64,000 nt of DNA from Nocardia sp. NBC_01730 (GTDB lineage Bacteria; Actinomycetota; Actinomycetes; Mycobacteriales; Mycobacteriaceae). Under the pieces are notes generated by a model. That model was not told where the DNA came from, ran no database searches, and worked only from the letters and a program-made list of their open reading frames with translations. Every line of letters starts with the position of its first letter. Position 1 is the first letter of the stretch. The stretch covers positions 6,944,001-7,008,000 of the forward strand of contig NZ_CP109162.1 of assembly GCF_035920445.1 (NCBI RefSeq), given 5' to 3'. Shown here in pieces: positions 28,201-40,200 of this stretch. Position numbers and translations under genes: made by a program.

Positions 28201-31200
28201 CCAACAGCTGCCCACTCCGCGGCCCGAGACCCGACTCACCGCCAAGCAGGCCCAGGCACTGGTCGATCAGGCGCCGCTCGAGCGGCTGGTCGAGCTCGCC
28301 GGCGGATTGAAGTCGCCGGCCGAGCGTGAGCTGGGGCGGTTGATGTTCGCGGAGGGGATCACCGAGCGTCGAGAACTCGCCGAGCGGATGCCGGACAAGA
28401 CGCTGCAGGCGATCAGCGGCTTGAAGAACCGTGTGATCGGCAAGCTGGGCAAAGCCCTCGCTGAAGACGCGCGACCGGCCGTCCCGGGTCTGGACCCGGT
28501 GCGTGAGGCGACCGAGCGGTACCAGCGCTCGCGTGCCGACCTTGTGGGGCATGCGCCCGACGCTGAGCTGAACTGTGTGCCGGAGGCGCGGCGGGATATG
28601 TGGGCGGCGCTGGGGCAGGAGCCGCCCGCGGATCTGGCCGACGCGGGGCTGGGTGGGGTGTTGTTGACGGCTGTTCCCGGAGTGGTGGGGGCGGGTTGGG
28701 ATCCGGCGATCACCGAGTTGGTGCAGGTGCGCGCTCGGGTGGCGGCTACCGGGAAGCCGATGGTTGCGGTGGTGGTGTACGAGGGTCGGGATGGGCGTCC
28801 GCCGCAGTGGGGTCATGCGGTGAATGTGAAGTTGGTCGACGGTGTCGTGGTGGTGCACGAGTCCGGGGTGGATGTCCCGTTCGAGGAGTGGTCGCCGCCT
28901 GCGGGTGTGGTTGCGGTGTTGGGGATGCGGGTTGCGGAAGGTCCGCAGGATCAGGTCAGTACGGAACTGCCGGAGCATGCCCGGGATTTGGCGGACGTCC
29001 TGGTCGGTGCTCGATTCGACGAAGGCGATCACCGCGAAGCCGTCCCCGAGCTTGTTCCGGTGGTGCAGGACATCCTGGATCGGGCCGGAGTGTCCAGGCT
29101 GGAGGATGCGCTGTCGGTGCGGGTGGAGCCTGGCGAGGCCGTCGCGGTGTCCGAGGGACGTGGCCGGATCGCGGCTGAACTGCGTGCCAAGGCACGAGAG
29201 TTGGGGATACCACCGGCTGCGCTGATTCGGGATTACCCGCCGCTGCGGGACGTGGTCGGCGCGTTCTCAGCAGCGGACCTCGACGTCGAGGCGCGGGCGG
29301 ACCTGCAGGCGCAGATTGCGCAGTTGCAGCGCTACGGCCTGAGCGATGAGGCGCAGCGGTTGCAACAGGCGGCCGCGAGGCTCGGGATGGTGGAAGACCA
29401 GATCGCGGCGCATGGGTTGCGGGCACAGCTGCTGTCGACCCGGTATCTACCGGACCTGGGGCCGGACGGTGCCGAGGTGGCGACCGGTGGACGGGTCCAA
29501 CAACTTGTGGCCATCGGGGATACCGAGGGCGACACTGTCGACCTCCTGGACACCGCGGACACGGTGATCTGGTACCTGCCCGGGCCGGCGTCGGAGCTGC
29601 TCGATGACATCGAGGGCCAGATGGCCGAAGCGGCGCACTACCTTGCGGCGCGGAAACAGCACCCATCCGAGCGGGTGGTGCTGGTGATGCTGCTCGACAA
29701 CGACCGGAGCGCCTCGGCTGGTCCCGGCAGCGAGCAACCTGAAGGCTCGGTGCAACCCGACATTGCGGCGCTGCAGGCCCGCACCATCGTGGACGCCAGG
29801 AACCTGGTGGATCAGGTGGCGTCGATGAACGCGGCCCGGGAAGAGCTGACCGGCAACCGGCCGCGAACGCTGCTTTTCGGTAACGGCGCCGGAGCGGACG
29901 TCGTGCGCGCCGCGAGCGAAACACCAGGGATGCGAACCCAGTTCGACGGTGATCCGGTTCTCGAGGACACGTGGCTGTATTACTTCGACCCGCAGCTGGA
30001 GCAGCTCGAGCGTGAGGTGCCGTCGGAACCGGGCGAGTTGCGAGAGCAACGCCGGCGGGAGTTGCAACAGCTGCGGGTTGTGCTGCGACGGTTCTCCAGC
30101 GAGGTGGGGGGATGGCCGGAGCCGACTGCGCTGTCGCTGGGGTGGGGTGGCAGCGCGGAGGTGGTGCTCGGTGACCTCGATACCGCGCAGCGGATAGAGC
30201 TCCATGCGACCGTGGGACGCACGAACCCGATTACGCTGGAAGAGAGTCTGGCTTTCGGCGTCGGCGGGTATAACCAGTCGGTTGCCGCGCTGGAGGGCGA
30301 GGATCCGGCGGTCGCAATGCTGGTGTGGCGGGGGCCGGACCTTGCGGCGTTTGTCGAACGTGTCACCGAGGTGCTGGAGTCGCAGTATCGGTCGGGGCGG
30401 CAGCCGCAGGTCATGCTCTCCATGCACGACGCCGACAACCCGCGGGAACGGGAGCCCGACCTCGGAAGGTCGTTGGTGGCGGTGGCTTTCCAGGAAATCG
30501 AGCGTCGTGCCCAGGCGAAGGCCGCGCTGCGGGACTTGACCAAGGCGAACAACACCAGCCTGGATGAGTTGCTCGCACCGAACTCTCCGATGCGCGAGCA
30601 ATGGCTACAGGAATACCGTGAGCTGTTGCCGGAGGTCGCTGAGCGGCATGGCTTGTCCGTGGACCTGTTGGCCGACCCGATGACGGCCCGGCAAGTCTGG
30701 CGGGATTTGAAATCTGGGCTGAATTCGCTGCCTGACGATACGTCGCGGTGGACCGATGGTGACCGTGCTGACCTCCTCTTCCTGAATTTGCACGAGGCAG
30801 TGGAGGCATTCGACATCATCCAGCGTGCAGATACCCGACTCGAGCGACTGGTCGGCGCGGAACAGGTGCTGCGCGATGGCGTGACGCGCATGCACGAGCG
30901 GACCGACACCCGAGATACCTTCTTGCACTTCGCTTCAGCGGCCGCAGCTCTCAACGAGGTTGCCAGTCGACTGCCTGGGGCGAACCTCGGCATCCTTTTG
31001 TCTCCTATGAACGAAGCGAACCTCGTCGAGCACCGCCTGCTGCACAGCATGTTCGACAATTTGCTGGCGGACTTCACGCGGGCCGCGGACGACCTGCCGC
31101 AAGCACCACGAATCCAGCTCGGCGACACGCTGTCGCGCCTGCGTGCCGAGGGGGAGTGGGTCGCGCAGATCGACGCGCTGGAAGACGGCCTGGGCGACAT

Positions 31201-34200
31201 TCAGCGGCAGCGGCTGGCCGCCAAGCGCCGTTATCTCACGATGCGCAATGGCATCATCGAGGACTTCCCCACTGAGCTGGAGTATCTGGGCACGGCCACG
31301 GAGCCGATCGATCCGGCACGGGTGGTTGCCCGCATCGCCGAGGTTGTCGGGGAAGGAGAGGACTGGCGCTGGCGAGTGCAGCAGTTGAACCAGCTGCGTG
31401 CGGTCGCTGAGCAGCACGTCGCCTGGGAAGATCGGTTTGCCCGGTGGCGGGCGACGGCGGACCAGCTCGAAACAGTGGCTGTGGGGCGTGCGCTCGCCGC
31501 GATCATGGCCGACACCGATGCGGAAGTCGGGTACAACCAACAACTGGACCAGGCCTTTGCCGCAGCTGCCCAGCTAGCGGCGGAGCCGGAACCCGGCTTC
31601 GACGTACGCCCGGCACCTCGCCCTGCTCAGCAGAGCGTGCGCAGGGCGTTGACCGAGGCGCCGGTCCCGAATGTCGGTGACGGTGCGGTGGAGCCGAGTC
31701 AGGCGCAACTGGCGCACCGGCTCGATGACGTCCCGAAGATTTGCGCGGTCGAGATCCTGCACTTCGCAAAGCTGCTCGGTTTCGAGTTGGCCGGCGACAT
31801 CCCGTCGCTGCTCAACGAGCAGATCCGGTTGGAAGGCTTGAGCCCGGTCGAATTCGCGAAGCTGCTGGGGGCCGACTGGGCGGAAGAGCCCTTCGATTCT
31901 CTGGAGCAGATGCGGGCGTTGGCCGCCGAAGGCGAGTTCGTCATGGGCGCCGTCACGCACGAGCCGGTCGGTGCGCACGCGTTCATGCTGTACCAGGGTG
32001 CCGATGGCCAGGTGTGGGTGCACGAACGCAAAGGCCACCAGGTCATCGATGTGCCGTTCAGCAAGTGGAAGCAGCCGAAGGGGGCGCTGCACGGCATCGT
32101 GTTCGACGAGGACCGGCAGGCGCTACGCCCGCTGGCCCCCGGGCAGGAGCCGACCGGGAGCTACCCGCTCGCGAACCTCGCGGGCGACCACACGGATAGT
32201 TCGGCTCCTGATAGCGGCGACCGAGGAGGGAAGCCGGATTCCGGCCGTCCGTTGCAGGACGACGCTGCCGCGTTTGCAGACATGCTGCGGTCGTGGGGTG
32301 TGGAGGGCGCGTTTGTCGGTGGTGTCGCTGCCAATTCGTATCGTGCCGAGGTCCGTGCGACCAGCGACTTCGACGTGCTTGTTCGTAACCTCGGCGATGT
32401 TCGACTTCGATTTGCGGGGGAGGGCTACGAGGTCAAGCCGTTCTTCGATCCGGACGGTGTGGTCTACCAGGTGACAGTGCGTGGGCCCGACGGTGTCCAG
32501 GCTGATCTGTTCGAGGCTTTCGGGCAGTTCGAGAACGAGGTGCTGGACCGGGCGGTCGGCGGCCGGATCTCCGTTGAAGACGTGATCGTGTTCAAGCTGG
32601 GCGCGCGGACGAAAGACCAACTCGACGTGAAGTCGATTCTGCAGGCCGGTCACGACTTGGACCTGGACTATATCGACCGTCGGGCTGCCGAACAGAACAA
32701 GACCGATCGGTGGGAGTGGGTGCGACCATCCACGCCGAGCCCGGAGGAGGCATCGCCGCCGCGCGCCGATCACGGTGCGGCAAGGTCGGACCGGGCGGTG
32801 CAGTCCGCCGACGGCGAAGCCCGGCTGCGCCGTCGTCCGCTGTCAGATCCGCTCGGATGGCTGCCGGGGACTGCAGTCTCGCTGGTCGCCGCTGTACCGG
32901 ATGGCGGTACGGAGCGGCGGGAGTCGGTGGACGATGCGGGTGACCGCGTGGTCGAGTTGATCGACACCGACGATGGCTGGCCGCTGCTTCGCGTCACGGT
33001 GTCCGAAGGGCAGCAGCCGCGGTTGACGATGGTGCTGCGGCTGCGGCAGGAGGAAGGGCGAGGAACTTTTCAGCCGTCGGACGGGGCGGCGCTGATCGAA
33101 CGGTTGATCCCGCTGGCCATGCGAGGGTGGGCGGCGAGTGACCACCTCGAACGTGCGGGCTTGCGGATACCGCGCGAAGCGCGCCGCAGCCTCGGTCGTG
33201 ATGACATCACCGTGACGGTGACTGTGACCGGGGCTGTCGGTACCCGGGAAGCATCGGTGGTCGTCGACGGGGACTACGAGCGGACCCAGTTGGATTTCTA
33301 CGAGGCGGACAGGCGCTTCGTGGATTGGTCGCAGGAATCCGAATCGTTGCTGTTCCAGGATGATCAGACTCGGAACGGCTTCACCTTCTTCGGAGGGGAT
33401 GATGAGCGGCTGCTCGACAGGCGGCAGCGCCTGGTGGCCTCCTACCAGCAGGTGCCGTATGCGCTGAAGTGGATGTTGAGCTGGTGGGCGCAGGATCGGG
33501 GGTTGTCCGCGCAGCTGGTTCCGTTCGGCGCAGGGCTGGAGGCCTTCCCGGATCGGCTACAGCAGGATGCGGTCCTGCACTGGCTGGTGCAGGCGGCGCG
33601 AGTTTATTTCGCGAAGAGTTGGGAGGCTGGCGATGGACGATTCGACCGGCACGGTCTCCCGTCTCCGGATCGCGCAGATCCAGCGACGGCGCAAGCGGTA
33701 GCCGAGCTCGTCCGACCAGAGCGGCTGGCGGCGATGATCTCGGCGTTGGAAACCGTGGCTCCGATCCGATGGCTGGGCAGTACGATCCGCGACCTGCGCT
33801 CCGCCCTCGAGCTGGTCAAGGAGCTGCAACAGCTTTTGGAGCTGGCCGAGCGGGCGCCGGAGTTCGCGGCCGGGTTGGCGGAGCCGGCGCCGCACCAATG
33901 GACCTGGTCGTCGCGCGCCGAGATCGCCGAGAACCCCCTGCCAGAACAGGAAACGGCGGCCGAACCAGACGACGCTTCGGCTACCCCGGAGCGGTCCGGG
34001 TCTCCTGAGCAGGAACCGGCCCCGGTCGAGCCCGCGCAGCGTTCCCGAGGTGGTGTGACCCGCTACCAGGACGAGGACTCGGCTGGCATCAAGACGGTCG
34101 GAGAGAACCATCCGGCTCTCAACGCGCCAGGGGCGAAACCGTTGGTGTCGCCTCCGCAACCGCGGTCGGTACCTACCCCGAAAGAGGTGTTCGGGCGCCT

Positions 34201-37200
34201 CGCGCGCACGAGCGACCCGGTTCTGGACGCGCAGCAAGACGCGCGCGAGCGGTACCAGCGCCCGAATAACGAGTTGGCCGGGCATGTCAGGCTGAATTGT
34301 TTGACGCTGGCGGCGGGGGATATGTGGGGGGTTCTGGGACAGGACCCGCCTGCGGGGCTTGTCGACCAAAACTGGCTCAGCTGGGTTTCTTTGGCTGGGG
34401 TGCGGTTGAAGCATGCCGCCGGAGTGGCCGGGGCAGGTTGGGATCCGGCTGTCACTTCCTTGGAACAGGTGCGCGAGCGGGTGGCGGCCACCGGGAAGCC
34501 GATGGTTGCGGTGGTGGTGTACGAGGGTCGGGACGGGCGGCCGCCGGAGTTCGGTCATGCAGTGAATGTCAAGCTGGCGGCCGACGGCACGATGGTGGTG
34601 CACGAGTTCGGGGAGGACGTCCCGTTCGAGGAGTGGTCGCCGCCCGCCGGTGTTGTTGCGGTGTTGGGGATGCGGGTCTCGGAAGGTCCGGAGGATCAGG
34701 TTGTTTCGGAGCTTCCGGAGCATGCCCGGCATTTCGCGGACGTCCTGGTCGGTGCTCGATTCGACGGAGACGATGCCCGCGAACCGCTGTCGCAACCGTC
34801 GGACGCGCAAAGGCGTGCGGTAAGCGGGCTGGCTGAGTCAACGCCTGGTATCCGGGAACGTTTGGCTCGGTTGTTGCGGGGAAGGTCGACACCGGCGGTG
34901 TCACCTCAGCTGTTCGAGGGGTGGGCAGGGCTGCGCCGCAGTGACGACCAGCGGCTCGCCGAACTACACCAGGAACTGCGAGCCCAGTTCGCGCGCCCCG
35001 GTAGCAGTGTGACGCAGTTGCAGGACCCGGAATCGGCGACCCGGCGCGCCGTCGAGAAAGAGCTGGGTTACTCCCGGCGGGAGCTGGCTGAGCTGCTGGG
35101 TATCCCGGAGCAGGATTTGACCGTTGATCGGCGGGTGCGGGAGGAATACGCCGATCTGCGGCGCCACGGCATTGCGGCGGAGTTGCAGCGTGCCGCGGAC
35201 CGGTTCCTGTGGCACTACGAGGTGCTGCGGAAGGTCGAGGACATCGACCGGTACACCACCAGGGCCCGTCGCATCGACGCGTTGGAAGACGCACTCTACG
35301 ACGCGTATTCGCGCTACGAGCAGGGACTGGATTCGGCCGCCCCGATCCGGGCGTTGGCCAGACAGGTCGCGAGCCTCGGAGAGTTGGCGCGCCGGGTCAA
35401 GGAGACCGAAGACACGATGCCGACGATGGAGTTGGTGCGTGACCGGGACATCACCAACGCCTACTGCATCCGCCCGAGCCTGCGGGTGGGGCCGCGGACC
35501 TTGGAACAGGTGCGGGCCCGCTACGCCGAGACTCGGGAGCGGCTGCGGACGTTGCTGCAGGCCGATCCGGCGGACATGTCCCTCACCGAGCTGGAGGCGC
35601 TGACCACGAAGCCCTGGCCGGGCAGCAGACCGCCGGAAAACCCGTCGCAAGCGCAGGAAAAATACGACCTGGCTGTGTCGTTCGAAGAGTGCAGGCAGGT
35701 ACTGGCCCTGGTCGAGGCGGTCGAGCAGCGCGACGCGCGAATGCAGGTGCTCACCAGCGAATTCGATCGGCAGATCAAGGCCGCGCTCGGACCCGCCGCA
35801 GCGAAACCGGTCTCCCGGGTCGTGGCGAGCGGTGATCTGGCCAGGCTCGCCGATGTCGATGTGGCCGAACGGGACCGGCTGGCCAGGAGTCTGCGCAACA
35901 GTGGGGAGCTCGACCTCGACCCGGCGACCCTGGACGGCGACGCGCTGGAGCAGCTGCGCCGCACTCGGGAGTTCCTGGAACGAGAGGTGCCGCGTCAGCC
36001 GCACGAGCCGGTGACGGCGGACATGATCCGCGCTCATGCGTCGCGGCTTCGGGAAAATTTCAGGGACTGGGAAGCGTCCGAGCTGGAGAGGAAGTGGGCT
36101 CCGCTCAACGAGGTGATCGCGGACGCAACAAGATTGCTGGACGCCGATGCCCGGATCCGGGGCATCGCCGCGCTGCAGGCGGCGCTGCGCCAGGCGCATT
36201 CCCGGACCGCGGTGGCGGCACAGGAATTCGAGGCGCGTCGGGCCGAACATGTGAGGCGGTACCCGCAAGACGAATTCGAGTTGGCTGGGGCGCTGAAGGT
36301 TTCGTACCCTCTAGGCGCCGAGTGGGCATTTGCGGTCGGACGGCGACGTCGCTCGCTGCGGGCGTTGCTCGAACTGGCCGACAACCACCGGCGTCGCAGT
36401 GAACAGGCCGCTCAGCTGGACCAGCGGGCGAACGACCTCGCGGACCTGGCTCGCCGCCGCCATGAAGCGGCGAGCCGCCGCGACCGAGCCTGGGGCGTGC
36501 TGCAGGAATCGGCCGCCAAGGAGTTCTGGAACACCTCGGCCGTCGAGCTGCCTGCGGTGCTGCGCGCGAAACGTCTCGCGCTTCAGCACGAACTCACCCA
36601 CACGCTGCACACGAAACTGGCTCGTGAGATGGGCTTTCCGGAGCCGGAAGCCGATGAGGACGAGCCGCTGTCGATTGCCTTGATCGAGCAGATGGTGACC
36701 CAGCCCGACGGGGTGAGTCCGCTGACCGATTCCGCGACCGGCGAGCGGGATGGCGATCTGGACGCCAAGGCCAGGGCGGTGTTGGCGATGGACAGTGTGG
36801 TCGACGCCGCGGTCGACTACGCCACGGCCATCGTGGAAGTCGACCGGCTCGACGCGGCGTTGCGCACCGGACTGGCCGCCCAGGACGCGCAGGCCGCAAC
36901 CACCGCGGCTGCCGATGCGACGGTCGAATACCGGCGTCCGCGGGGCGGTGTGGAGCACCTGCTGGCTGACGGGCCGAAGACATGCGTGCCGGAGGCGCGG
37001 CGGGATATGTGGGCGGCCCTGGGGCAGGAGCCGCCCGCGGGGTTGGCCGACGCGGATCTGGCCGGCGTGCTGTTGACGGATGTTCCGGGAGTGGTGGGAG
37101 CGGGTTGGGATCCGCGGGTCACCGAGTTGGAGCAGGTGCGCGCTCGGGTGGCGGCTACCGGGAAGCCGATGGTTGCGGTGTTGGTGTACGAGGGGCAGCC

Positions 37201-40200
37201 GCCGCGGTGGGGTCACGCGGTGAACGTCAAGCAGGTCAATGGCGAGGTGGTGGTACACGAGTCCGGGGAGGACATCGCGTTCGAGGTCTGGGTGCCGAGT
37301 TCGGGCGTGGCCGCGGTGCTGGGGATGCGGGTCGCCGAAGGTCCCGAGGATCAGGTTGTTTCGGAACTTCCGGAGCATGCCCGGGATTTCGAGAACGTCC
37401 TGGTCGGTGTTCGGTTCGACGGAGACGAATCTTCGGAATCCGTGGATCCGGAACTTCCTCTCGGCGAGCGGCTTCAACAGATCGTGGAGCGGGCAGAGGA
37501 GTTGTCTCGCCATCTGCACTTGCCCCCTGGTGCATACGGCGAGTGGACCGAGGAACAGTGGCGCGACGCCTTCGCGACTGCGACGGAGAGCGTGGCTGCC
37601 GACCGGGCTGGGGTGACCGCCGATCTGGCCCGGTTGGGACTGGCGGAAGATGCCGAACTGCCGCTTCAGTTGGCGACCTTCCACAGGTTGGACAATCGTA
37701 GGGCCGACATCTCGAGTCGTGAAGCGGCCTTGGTCGAATTGCCCGGGGTGCTGCGGCGCTATCGAGTCCTGATGGCGGATGTGGTGCGGCACAACGAATC
37801 CGCTGACACGCGTGCGTGCGTACCGGCCGTCGAGGAGGTGCTGCGGCGGGGCGGGGAGAAGCTCGAGGGTCACGACATCGTCTGGTTCCGGGACGGGAAG
37901 TTGGTCGTGGTCGCTGTGGACGGCGGGCAGCAGCGGGCGTTGGACCGGTTGCGGTCGCAGTGGCGGGAATTCGAGTACTTGTTGGATGAGGAGCCGGCTC
38001 GGATCGAGGACAGGTTCCACGTCGAGTATGTGACGGTTCCGGTCCCGGACGACCGGATCGAGGCGTCTCCCGCGCCGCGCACTCCCCTTGGGCATGACCG
38101 TATCGAGGACCTTGCGGCTGCTTCCCAGCGCCTTCACGATGTGACCGCGCAGTGCACCGCGTTGATAGACAAACTGGGTACCTCATTGCAGTACTGGAGC
38201 AACAACGCGGCGACGCAAAGGCAAATAGCGGACCTCCACTCGATGGTCATGGTGGAGTGGACCGGGTTGGCCGAGCGACTGCGGGTGAACCCGGCGGACC
38301 TCGGCAATGTCGCGTTGGATGTTTCCGGACCCCCGAGCACGTCGGACCGGTCCGGCCTTTTCGCGCTCCTGAGTCGTGCCGCGCAACACCGGACGGAACT
38401 GCTGCGCCGGGACGACGACATCGCCCGACTCTCCGAGCTGCTCGCCGAGTGGTATCAGGCGGACGCCGCAATCGATGCCGAAGTGACCAACCGCCGCATC
38501 GACGCAGAGCTGGCGAAGCATCCCGGCGGTATCCGGGTAAGCACCCACGTGATCCACATCCCGGATCTCGGTGCAGGCGCCGGCCGGTTGGTCGTGGTGT
38601 CGGGGCTGGACCGCCTGGACGCGGCGCTGAACGATCTGGCCTACCACCGACCGGAATTCGCAGATGTGCTGCTTCCGGGACATGGCTACCAGATCTCTCA
38701 CGTGTCGGTGTCGATGTGGGCGGATCCGGACGGTTCGCTGAATTTCCACTCGCTCAGCCAATTGCCGGATAATCTGCAGCCCCCGAGCCAGCAAGAGATC
38801 GTCACTGCGTTTTTGATGGCGTATCTGAGGGGGCGCGTCAGCGGCTCGGTGAGTGTGAGTTGGGGCAAATGGCTGAAACCGCTGCTCGGTCGGATCAGCC
38901 CGCTGAAGCGATATTCGGCGATACTCCAGGACAGAAATCCTAACAATGGAATTCGTCCTCATGATGGAATTCAGCTGGATGAGGAAACCTCCCCCGTGCT
39001 GCGTGTCGGGAAGGAGCTGGCCGATTCCGGGGAGGTGGTCGATCCGTTCGGCCCCTTGGAGATCGCGCGCAAGCTGTACACCCTGGAGATCACCCGAGAC
39101 GACACCTCGTATCCGGAGCCGGGCCAGTCCGAGCCTTACTCGTCGCGTTACGACTTCACCCTCGAGGGCCTACGCGATCCCGTGCGCCTCCCGATGTACG
39201 AGGACGAACAGGGGCAGTGGCGGCTGGGTGGCCGCCTACACGAGTACGAAGGGCCCGCATATGTGTTGCGGGAGCGGTTCGCGCACCTTCGGGCCGACAG
39301 CTCAGACGAGCTGATCAAGGCGGTGGAGAAGGCGTTGCGGGATCCGAAGGTCCCCATCGCCGCGGACGTCGCGCCCGCGGACGTCCTGCCCGAGGTCGAC
39401 GACGGCTGGCAGCGGCGGTTCGACCGGGAGATCGCCGCCGTGCCCGCCTGGCAGACCTGGCGGCCGGATCCGGAAACTCCGGCGGGCGAGATGCGTCGCG
39501 GCGTGCGCGTAAAGATCGAGGCCGCCGCCCGCCGCGAACATGATCTGCATGCCGACGTTGTCCGGTGGTGCGCGGAACTGGGACTGGAATCAGACACAGC
39601 CGACGTGACCTCCGAAGAGGTCGAACAGGCGCTGCAGCAACGGATAGCGGAGGCGCATGGTTCCGAATACGAGGAACTCGCGCGAATCAATGATCTGGCG
39701 GGCCGGATCCGAGCGGGTCTGTCCTACCTCGAGTCCGCTCGCTGGCGTCTGGCAGATCTGCGCGAGGCGGCGGCGGTATTGGCCGCGCGTGATGTGCTCG
39801 CCGCCGAGCATGCCGCCCCGATCGCCGAGGGTGTCGGGGTCGTCGTCGGCCCGGACGCCCGGCCGCGGATCGTCGTCGCCGCGCCAGCGACGGAACTGCC
39901 TGTGTTGCTGCAGCGGATAGGTTTGTCGCCCGATGAGTTGGCGGCACGGGACATCGACGTCAGCTACCGCGAGGTCCGAGTCGACGACCGCGGGCATGTG
40001 CGGGTCACCGAGAGGGAGAGCAATCGCGACGGCATCGCGAGTCGGGAGCCGTCCACTGTCACCGGCCCGGCCACGCTCGGGGACCGCGCTACCGAGCGGC
40101 CCGCGGTCGGGGACGGCACCGCGGAAGTCTCTGGCACACAACCGGATCCGATCGCCGAGACTGTGGAATTCCCGCCGGACGCCAAGACGAACCAGGTCGC

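Noticed and set aside
35060..35125. Possible helix-turn-helix (ELGYSRRELAELLGIPEQDL)
   Set aside because: It is isolated within a long helical spacer, and the rest of the domain does not follow a known DNA-binding family.
36587..36601. HELTH, a second HExxH match
   Set aside because: It lies inside a charged helical, coiled-coil-like spacer (RLALQHELTHTLHTKL) with no nearby third ligand or conserved surroundings, so it is probably chance.
38945..38975. Imperfect direct repeat of ATGGAATTC
   Set aside because: It is short, has only two copies and is fully explained as coding sequence (NNGIRPHDGIQLDEE); no sign of an attachment site or insertion.
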